Source: Polytrichum commune (Eukaryota > Streptophyta > Polytrichopsida > Polytrichales > Polytrichaceae). Taken from it: 64,000 nucleotides of DNA. The translations under genes and the position numbers were made by a program. Location: assembly GCA_950295325.1 (NCBI GenBank), contig OX485803.1, forward strand, positions 46,019,554-46,083,553, written 5' to 3'. The notes below the pieces were generated by a model, which was not told the DNA's origin, searched no databases, and saw only the letters and a list, made by a program, of their open reading frames with translations. Shown here piece after piece: positions 56,404 through 64,000 of this stretch (the first letter of the stretch is position 1; each line of letters starts with the position of its first letter).

Positions 56404-58964
56404 TTAAGAGATGATTTTGCGGTTGTGGAATGCAGAAACTGGAGTAACAATCTTGCCCTCCTCCGCCAATTTAATGAAAATGACTCCCATCACTCCTGTG
56501 TGTGGACCATCCACTTTCGTGTACTTGACTTGGTACCGGAGTTTCTCACCCTTCTTCACATTCATGTTCTCATCAAGCCCACAGTGCATGATTCCCACAA
56601 CATAACCCCTCTCATCTCCAGCTGTAGTACCATGGCCATAAATTGGGGCAGACTGACAGAGTATACGTCCATCCTCAGCAAACAACTTTGAATCTAAGCT
56701 GAAAGCATGCAGGTGCGAAACAGAATACACAATTCTTCCAGTGTATTTTGAGACAAAGGTCGCTTCGCGAACATCCACACATTCAGGTTTGTGAGCATCT
56801 GCGGCATTGCACGAGCCTTCGACAGTGTACTCTACTGTGCCACCAAAGCCTTGGTTGGTTACATCCAACCCCATGGACACCAAAGGCACAACACATTCAT
56901 CATACACCACATAACTCCAAGTGTACTGCAAACCACATCAAATTATCAAACTGTCAAACACACTTGACTGTGATTTCTCTTCACTCCCAAAAAGAAAGGA
57001 CACAACCTAGGTTTGCCAACAACAAAGTGAGCAATAAAATCTCTACGTTTGCAGGCTACTGTCTCTATTTAAAGGTGGACACTTTCTAACCTAGCCATGG
57101 CCCATTTAAGGTGTGGAGATAAGTCTCAAACGGTCAAAGATATTGGTTTCATTCTCTTTGATGATATGCCATAGAACAAATATAAAGCCTCAAACACACA
57201 TTTGTAGCATCAATTTTCTTACATTTTATTGCACAATCTTCAGTTGGAGGTACTCTCATACACTTCAAATATACAATAACAAGCTGCAAACAGGACTTTC
57301 ATATCAATTTTCATAATATTGCCAATTTTCAGATGCACATACCTTCAAGTACATGACTCTCTCCAAGTCTTTGTTATCGCCATCAACGTCGTCTCTCAGC
57401 AAACACCGAGACTCGTCCCCACAGCACTTCAAACCGCCAGTGTAGCCTTCAGGTATAGAAGGGCGCTTACCACCTGAAAACAAATCACATCTGCAAGGCA
57501 TTCAAAGTATGAGAATGAAGAACCATAATATACCATGCCCAAACTGTCCTATTTAGAATGGTCATTATTCGCATGTGAACAACCTATGTGGGTAGCCATT
57601 CTGGTTAAGCACCTCACTGAGCAACATTTATGAAACAAAGCTTCACACTACTTTATCATCTTCCTCAGTAAATCTGTAAAATCTCAAACCAATTGGCTCT
57701 CTAATATAATTTATTTTTGAGGGAAGTTAGATGGGGACTTTTTAAGAGAGGGAAGAAAGGGGGAAAATGAATTTACTATTAACAATAAAAATTTCTAACA
57801 TGTGATTCATCCCCCGCAGGAGGAAGTACCACTCGAAGGTAACCTTGAACCCACATGTGGATAATTGCCCGTCGCAAGTAGGGAAAATGACTGCCAAGTA
57901 TGGTAGCCAAGGGAAGGAACACTTAGATGCTTAAAATCTTGTTTAAACTAGGGGTGATCGTGGGGGTGGTTATAGCAGTGGTAGTAGTTTGCTTTCTTTG
58001 GTTCTGTTTTCGAGGAAAAGGCATAATAAATGCTAACCACCCCTTGCCCATCGAGCCCCCTTACCCCTCGTGGTTCACCACCCTTGAGGTGATCGTTCAA
58101 GCTCATGCAGTATCACAAGAGAGCTTCAAAGTCAAGGTCTGGGGTCCGGGAAAAAATTGAGGAACAACCACTTAAACACTACAATCCAAAGCCAATAAGG
58201 TAAACCGTTCAATTCCCGAGATTCAACCCAATTCCCCGTCCATGTGAGAATGAACAACCAAAGATTCACCGACAAATTTTACCTCCAAATTCACAGATAT
58301 GAAATCATGCCCATAAATTCCAAGAAATGCACCACCATGTGACTGACCTGCATTCGGTACAGCCCATTCGATGGACAGTGCCCCGGGTATCGATTCCGTG
58401 TACATTCAGCAGCCAGCGAGGATGATACTCGGCGGGCATATAGCCGCTCTCCATACCATAGGGAGCAGGAATGGTGGAGTTCGTGTGACGAGTCTCCCCA
58501 CCCTTTGCCCAAGTCTGTCCGATAACCCTGTTCCCACCGGCCACCGCCATCGCCATGTTATGGTGGTACACATGCGCAGGGTTCCTGAGCAAATCCGCCT
58601 TCACCGACTCCGCCAAACTGCCTGTCGCCTCGGCCTCCCGGATCCCAAACTCCGTTAGCACCCAGTGGTGCAAGTAAACCTCGGACAGCGGCACCGACTC
58701 CCCGTTCTCGAACACAAGCTCGGCATCGAAATCTCGGGTTGCAAATCTTCCTGCCACCGGCGGCTTCACGTCGAAGAACTTGTTCTGCACATCTCCAGGT
58801 CGGAACTTCAGCGCTGGGGAGCGGAACACCTCGGTGCGAACCTCCGACAACGAGGGGCACCCTGCTGCCGCAACCGAAACGAAACACAGAAGCATTACTA
58901 CTATTAACACACCCATCGATCCTCCTCTCCCCATCATCGCATTCCCCGACCAAACAAAAACCAC
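56404..58964 (-). CDS. SURNod19-domain secreted protein, three exons
   Basis: Exon 1 is 58964-58348 (donor CAG/GTCAGT), exon 2 57490-57343 (acceptor TTGCAG, donor AAG/GTATGT) and exon 3 56925-56404 (acceptor TTTGCAG). Lengths 617, 148 and 522 join in frame to 428 residues plus stop, with a codon split between exons 1 and 2 (TECR/CDLFSGG). Met-1, Met-10, Met-11 or Met-17 could start; all lead into a signal peptide (GVLIVVMLLCFVSVAAA), so the protein is secreted. The body matches the stress-up-regulated Nod19 family: VYLHHWVLTEFG (97-108), a TRHTNSTIPAPYG block (158-170), GYMPAEYHPRWLLNVHGIDT (174-193), and a Cys-rich exon 2. The biochemical function of the family is unknown; members are reported as stress-induced. 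It looks intact. Confidence 0.9.
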
Positions 58965-59073
58965 GAAAGGATTTAGACTCTTGGATTGATTCTCCGCCCA
59001 GGAGCGTCTTAGAGCAGGAAATCGAAGGCGGGTATAACTGTTTGAATCACAGTTTTCTGGTAGAATCTAATAC

Positions 59074-59082
59074 TCTTTATAG
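59074..59082 (-). promoter_or_regulatory. TATA box of the SURNod19 gene
   Basis: The minus strand reads CTATAAAGA about 110 bases upstream of the first ATG, a good plant TATA position if the 5' leader is about 75-80 bases. Confidence 0.5.
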
Positions 59083-59288
59083 GTAGCGTGTGCATTATTC
59101 GACGAGGTGCGGGAAGACTACCGTACCCAAGAGCCCGGGAGTGTGGTGGCCGCCTCTAGACGCAGACGCGCGTGAGTATGCGACAGGAGAAGGCCCACCG
59201 CACAATGACACTCGGATCAGCAGGACACTCCATACATAAGCTAACGAAGGTTCGAAGTCGGCTTCCTAGATCTTGTGCCTTACTTTGT

Positions 59289-59296
59289 CCACGTGG
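59289..59296. promoter_or_regulatory. G-box/ABRE-type element upstream of the SURNod19 gene
   Basis: CCACGTGG, followed by CTCC on the plus strand so that ACGTGGC (the ABA-response core) is complete. It lies about 325 bases upstream of the start codon. bZIP and bHLH factors bind such palindromes. Function here is inferred from sequence only. Confidence 0.45.
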
Positions 59297-59584
59297 CTCC
59301 CTCCCATGGGCTGGAACCTCTTTTGAGGGCTTCTTGCTGCCCTTCCCTCAGCCATTCAACCCAGCCGCTACGAAGAAGAAGAAGAACTCCAACCCTTCTT
59401 AGGGGCCGGAGTGAATAGAATGTCTGTTCGTAGGACATCCTTAGCCATACCCCAGGGTAGTGGCGTTGGGTGTAATACTACTTCACCCTTTTCAGGGAGT
59501 AGACACTATGTTGTCATCAGTTAATTAGTTTTACCGGGAGAACCGGTGAAGGAGGTGAGGGGTGGGGGCAATGTGTCCTGGGAA

Positions 59585-60639
59585 TTAAGTATGGGTTTGT
59601 AAGTTATGGATGGGCTGTTTATTTTCAATCCGTCTTTTATGAATTAAAATTGAGTGTGCATATTTTATGGCTATTATGTTGATTTGTCTAAATGTGTTCT
59701 TAATTTGTGGAGTGGGGAGTTTGAGTTGCGTGTGTAACGCAGTCGTCGAAGGGATGTGAGTAGTGGCTCTAGCACCTGATGCCAATACAATGAGTGGGGC
59801 TACCTGCCATCCATTTGAAATGAGATTGTTAATGAGTGGTTGATATTTGGTGGTTTTTCTTTCAAGTGTTTCGGCAGGGAACCTATCATTACAGTATGTG
59901 AATTCTATGTATTGTATAGTAATTGTTGGTGTGGGTGCAACTGGTGGTGGGGAATTGTATAGATGTCCAATGACGCACAGGATGTCGGGTTTGAGTCGAG
60001 CATTGCAATGACAACGTGGTGTGTCGCATGTACAGGGTAGCAACCATGTGGGTACTGTGTTTTCTTGAGGGGAGTCGTTGTATATGCCTGCATTCATGAG
60101 TGTATAGTGTCTCGTAATTTTGTTGGAGATGAGAAGTTTACGGATTTCCCAGACAGCTTTATTATGGCGGTTTGTGATTAGTGCATGGATGTGTTGTTGT
60201 TTACATTTAAGAAGTACATGTAACCATGTATCTGCTTCGGGCGAGTTACAAATTGGGCATGTATGGGATGGGTATGCGGTCCGACCAAAGAAAAGTTGCT
60301 TATGGGCATGTCCCATGTATTGTCCAGTTCTAAATTTCACTAGGCATGTTTTTTCTTTATCCGTTATAGCCGGGTTATTCCAAAAATCATTTGATAATGC
60401 CTTGTCAATGTCATTGTTTGCAAGCCATTTGTGTAGTTGGTGTGTTTGGGATGCCATAATTGTCAAGTTGCGCTTTTTGTCATATTTAAGGATGTATTGT
60501 CCAAGATGACGAATAGGGCCTTTATCTGGTGTGGCTTGCATTGAATGCCACCAGTTTTTTTGGAGGTAATATGGCGTGGGGTGGGCATGTTTGTAAGGTT
60601 CTTCGGCATGTCTGTGGTCTAGTGTACATCCCATTTTAG
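59585..60639 (-). pseudogene. LINE copy 2: zinc finger and C-terminal restriction-like domain
   Basis: Within the 436-codon frame 60895-59585 the finger is C213, C216, H226, C231 (C-x2-C-x9-H-x4-C), followed by a Cys cluster CTCDTPRCHC (288-297), K302-P303-D304 in LKPDILCVIG, then E331 in IEFTYCNDRFP, K347/K350 in the next helix-like stretch, and GWQVAPLIVLASGARATTH. The P-D ... E ... K pattern and position after a finger suggest a PD-(D/E)XK restriction-like endonuclease that nicks target DNA. The 26-residue D-to-E gap is longer than the 12-14 quoted for R2-type elements. No stop interrupts this part, which is the best-preserved sequence of the family in the window. Confidence 0.6.
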
Positions 60640-61276
60640 CTAGTTTATCGGCTTGTTCATTCCCACTTATGTTTGCGTGGGCCTTGACTTTATGGAGTGT
60701 GGTTGTTTGTGTGCGAGTTTGTAGCATCCTAACTATAGATTCAAGTATTTTTTTGTCGGGATGGCTATTATGTAAGGTTGGGTGTTTTGTTTGTGTGTTG
60801 ATGAGGTATAGGACGTTAAGACAATCTGTGAAGATGTGAGCAGGTTCGTTCCGATATGTGGTAGTAAGGAGGCATAGGGTATGGTGTACAGCCATGAGTT
60901 ATGCTCTTAGGATATTTTGGAGTCCTGGCAGCCGTTCAGCGATTTTTAGATCTTTGAAAGGATTATAGATTCCATAGCCTGTTTTTTCGCGAATCCATTG
61001 TTCTTGGGTTATTGCTTTGGGAGGTATAAATGATCCATCTGTGTAATAGCAGAGGTGCGGTTGGTATTTGAGAGGGAGGCATATGTTTTGATTGTTAAGT
61101 GGTGGGATATGAGTAGGTGGGGTCGTAATTGGGGAAGGCATATATGGGAGTTGGGACCATGTTTTATTGCGATTCACTGGGGTGTTCAAGGGTGTGGGGG
61201 GGACAATTGTGTTGAATATTGAAGGTATTTGTAATGTGGTGCCGAGGATGTCCATGTGACGGGCATACTCTCGCAT
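60640..61276 (-). pseudogene. LINE copy 2: RNase H domain with stop at the catalytic Glu
   Basis: YYTDGSF (Asp near 61039) begins the domain. RLPGLQNILRA is followed by TAA at 60901-60899 exactly where copy 1 has GAA for the catalytic Glu (RAELNA). The same frame continues LMAVHHTLCLL, IFTDCLNVLYL (Asp near 60826), HKVKAHANISGNEQADKLA (Asp near 60649). Apart from the nonsense codon the domain is intact. Confidence 0.8.
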
Positions 61277-62746
61277 CGCAGGAGGTGAGGTTTTATGGTG
61301 TATACATAGGACATGTATGTCTCAGCTTTCAATTCGGGGTTCGATTCGTAATTCTGGTGGTATGGTGGGTTCGTCATATGTAATGGTATATGCTTTGAAG
61401 TGTGTGATGACATGTGAGTCCGAAAAGGGGCCTTCATGGGGATGAAGGTTGTGATACCAGTTAGGGTTTGTTGTGATGAGTATCGTCATTGTGTTAGGGT
61501 CGTTTTTGGCGGCTAGGCGTGCCCAATGGAGGGCTTGGTTGGCGTCATCTTCTGTATGAGGGTGAGCATACCCGTTCCCAATCCATTTATGTTGGAACGC
61601 GGTTCCTATGGACCTGAATACTTTATCTCAAAGGTATGGGAAGGAGACTTGGCTTAAGGAGGTGGGGCATGTGACGGGTGAGGAGAAGTGTGAGTGGGTG
61701 ATTTGGAATGAGTCAATGATGTGTGTAAGGATGTCGTTGGGTAATGTGTATTGGGAAAATTTAAGGGGGTCATTCTTAGGTATTTTGTATTTGTATCATT
61801 TGTACAACCATGCGACTTCTTGTTCAAATGATTGTATGGGGGGTTCTAAATTATGTGATTGATGTGATGCGGTTTGGTATATTTCCCATAACCATTGGAG
61901 TCGATGCTCCGGAATGGTAATTAAATGGCGCCCATCCTCGTCATAGATATGTGATGCACCATGTTGGCTTTGGATTGTGGGATGGGTGTGGGCGATGTCA
62001 ATATCGGAGTTGCATTTGTTAATAGAGATGTGACATAAAGGGATGTTGTGGTGGGGGGGAATGTGTCGTGCGTCTCGTATTTGTGCTTCTTTAAAATTGG
62101 AGTTTAAAATGTGGGTAAAGTGTTGATGTTGTTTGTGAGTATAGTATTGGGTTAGGAGTAAGATGTTATGGTTTATGGTATTTTGACTTTCCCATGGGAA
62201 TAAATCCCTTTGAGGGAGCCATTTGTTATAGAATGAGTCGTTGGGGTTAATCCATTGGCATAGATAGGATGTGTACGTTTTCGTAATTTGGTTTTTATCT
62301 ATGTAGGTGTGGGAGCGGTCTCTTAGTATGGAGTGTAGTGGGTAGAGGGTGGGGTTTTGTAGGATGTGTAGTGGTGTTTTCGGGTGTACGGGTGGTGGTA
62401 GTGGCGGAGGAGGGTCACTTAGATTCCATATTCTTGGATTTATTTGATGGGGTAGTATTTTGTATGAATCTTTTAGGGTGTTTGGTAAGGCATACGTTGG
62501 GCAATTGTTTGGGCATTGAATTTGGCATGTTGATTCACAAAAGAGTAGCCTTGCGTGGTCTAGAGCGGCTTTAAGTGTTTTGGTGGGTGCATCATAGTAA
62601 TATTTGAATTCGTCGTTGGACATTAATTGGGTGCCATTAGGGTTTGTTATTTGTTTAAGGTCGGTGATGTTGTGAAGGATTAGTTTATGTAGGTATTTAA
62701 GAGAGGTTGTGTAGGTTAATGTGGGGATATTTTGAGAGTGCTGCAT
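61277..62746 (-). pseudogene. LINE copy 2: long linker between RT and RNase H
   Basis: A 316-codon open frame (62746-61796) contains a Cys pair cluster CESTCQIQCPNNC, a Pro-rich segment, and HIYDEDGRHLITIPEHR then LQWLW, shared with copy 1. After 61796 the match moves to another frame: HKWIGNGYAHPHTEDDANQA then LHWARLAAKNDPNTMTILIT (61600-61470), again shared with copy 1. The conservation between two diverged copies shows these are functional domains of the ancestral protein. Identity is unknown. Confidence 0.55.
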
Positions 62747-62829
62747 CCATTGTGTTTCAAGTGGTGTGGGAAGGAGTGGGAATTTTACAAGTGTGCTTCG
62801 TAAGTGGGCTCCGCTAGTTGTTTTGAGTA

Positions 62830-63699
62830 AATATAATGTTCATGTGATTGGTGATCGGATACAATCATGTTGGGATATGCGTGGGAGGTTGAGGGATCCT
62901 CCGTGTTTGGCAAGTATGTGTGTTGTTAGTCTGGTGTAGATTTTTCCAAGTCGTCCTTTGTCATTAAGGGCGTTAATGAGTTGCTCACCTATGCATGTGA
63001 TGTATGCGTTTTTTAGAGAAAATGCTTCGGTACCAAACATATTTTGAGGGAGTTGGACGACTGCGTTCGACATACATTTTGGGAGGCCACATATAGTTTT
63101 GTGGAGGGCAATTACTCATTTATCAAGTTTTTTAATGGCGGGGAGTGAGTATGGGACTGCATAAAAGCTATAGACGATGCCAGCTCTTATGACAGTGTCA
63201 ATCATTTGTATTTTTTGTTTCATTGTGGTTGGGCACGTTAATAGGAGTTTACATTGTTTGATGAGTTTGGTTGTGGTTATGTGTGTTTGGGTTTTCCATT
63301 GAAGTGATGGGACTAGGTTGATTCCAAGATATACGTATGACTCGTGTTGACTTAGGGTAGGGATGGATTGGTCCCTAAAGTTTATATTAGCGTTTTCTAA
63401 GTGCGTTTTGAAAGCTTGGGGGTTAAGTTTTTATTTGTTTGGGCATCCCGTGACTGCACATTTTGGGATGCCTAGGTCCATGCCTGCCCATTCGCAATAT
63501 TTGTCTAGTTTGTCTAATTGAAGTTGTAGGGATGTTAAACTGTGGGATATTGCTGCTAAGTCGTCGGCGTAGGCTGTAGAGCTGAGTTGTGTAGCATAGG
63601 TATTAAAAGTGTATCCATTATTTCCCCGTTGTAGCCACCTAAGGAGTGGTTCGAGAAAGATGATAAAAATGTATGGGCTTATAGTGCCGCTACTCAATT
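62830..63699 (-). pseudogene. LINE copy 2: reverse transcriptase (palm to thumb)
   Basis: The frame 63697-63431 starts LSSGTISPYIFIIFLEPLLR and carries STAYADDLAAISHSL, the RT box with YADD, followed by CEWAGMDLGIPKCAVTGCP, a typical post-YADD block (…(N/G)xxKC). The RT continues in another frame with LSQHESYVYLGINLVPSLQW (63360-63300) and ends with LPKCMSNAVVQLPQNMFGTE then AFSL and ISQHD (63075-62850). At least two frameshifts or stops interrupt it. The fingers and most of the palm before YADD are missing. Confidence 0.78.
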
Positions 63700-63700
63700 C

Positions 63701-64000
63701 ATGTACTTCTCAGCACCCGGCTAGCAAAGCTTATCAACTTAAAAGCTTGTTGTGTAGGTATGAATGTCAACACATTGTGTACTCTCATTCAATGAGGGAG
63801 TCCAAGAATCCCATATGGCATTTCATTTAAACAATAAGGTAATGATTGTAAGGAGCCTTGTCATGGGTTGTATCGTAATAGACGTTCAATCTACCAAGCC
63901 ATGGTATATGTGAGATACGTAGCGGGTGTCTACTACAACTAATGGTAGGTCGACATGTGTTTATTACCAAATGTAGTGGTCAAATCATATACTTCTCAGC
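63701..64000. other. Unassigned sequence beyond the LINE truncation
   Basis: No gene seen. TACTTCTCAGC occurs at about 63704 and again at the very end of the window (near 63990), 287 bases apart; this could be a chance match or the start of another repeat. Confidence 0.35.

Larger units (their letters stand above)
59585..63700 (-). mobile_element. RNase H-bearing LINE, copy 2 (5'-truncated), minus strand
   Basis: Reading downwards from 63700: RT from just before the YADD box, RT thumb, long linker, RNase H, zinc finger, P-D/E block and stop at 59585. Compared with copy 1, protein blocks match but the DNA has diverged strongly, so the two are old members of one family. The 5' end stops abruptly near 63700 with unrelated sequence beyond. 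I could not identify the 3' end or a target duplication. The coding (minus) strand is A/C-rich, so the plus strand here is T/G-rich. Confidence 0.82.

Noticed and set aside
57927-58160. 77-codon membrane-like ORF on the plus strand
   Set aside because: It lies inside intron 1 of the SURNod19 gene on the opposite strand, and the apparent membrane helix comes from a GTGGTNGT-rich stretch.
58558-58953. Long alternative frame over exon 1 of the SURNod19 gene
   Set aside because: Out-of-frame shadow of a GC-rich exon.
1-64000. tRNA, rRNA or snRNA genes
   Set aside because: I saw no cloverleaf with A/B boxes and no rRNA core. The tRNA-like words at 2152 and 5648 are only 14-base primer sites in antisense orientation.
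63704-64000. Direct repeat TACTTCTCAGC as LTRs of a new element
   Set aside because: Only about 11-16 bases match and the window ends there; too short to support.

Overview
This is nuclear DNA of a land plant. The evidence is: plant-type Copia elements whose primer-binding site matches plant initiator tRNA-Met, Mutator-like, hAT-like, PIF/Harbinger and pogo relics, telobox motifs (AAACCCTAA), a glyoxal-oxidase-type gene, and a SURNod19 gene with GT-AG introns. I cannot place the species. The wide, AT-rich, transposon-filled spacing suits a medium-to-large genome. Only two host genes look intact, both on the minus strand: a galactose/glyoxal oxidase-like secreted copper-radical oxidase (18683-20341, apparently single exon) and a three-exon SURNod19-domain secreted protein (56404-58964).

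Layout. 1-8920: three related, decayed Copia elements. A (minus) is inserted into B (plus). C (plus) lies beyond B and its 5' LTR is split by a composite inverted-repeat element (3868-5525, 11-bp target duplication). 8921-16760: a GC-rich, hairpin-rich stretch of unknown class marked by a recurring palindrome GTTTGGGTCG-NN-CGACCCAAAC. It contains an unrecognised acidic protein ORF and a broken FCP1/NIF-type phosphatase-like gene. 17110-17553: C-terminal remnant of a pogo/Tigger transposase. 18.7-20.4 kb: the oxidase gene. 22.0-23.2 kb: a degenerate tandem array of a roughly 315-bp unit. 25918-27203: a Mutator-like foldback element (9-bp duplication). 28.2-33.3 kb: an L1-type LINE split by a 3.46-kb Mutator-like element (28660-32121, 9-bp duplication) whose inverted arms hold 3 and 4 tandem copies of a 260-bp unit that carries a start codon. 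33-47 kb: mostly gene-free, with MITEs (two hAT-type copies, one Tourist-type, one with 14-bp direct repeats). 47.8-54.8 kb: a dead PIF/Harbinger transposon containing a LINE (48342-52583), which itself contains a terminal-inverted-repeat element (49795-51346). 56.4-59.3 kb: the SURNod19 gene and promoter. 59.6-63.7 kb: a second, 5'-truncated copy of the same LINE family on the minus strand.

The most unusual item is that LINE family. It has RT, a long linker with a conserved block, an RNase H domain, a CX2CX9HX4C finger, and a C-terminal block with a P-D...E...K pattern that I infer to be a restriction-like endonuclease. Its coding strand is strikingly rich in A and C. Second is the Mutator-like element with iterated start-codon repeats. 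Third is half-tRNA priming in the Copia family.
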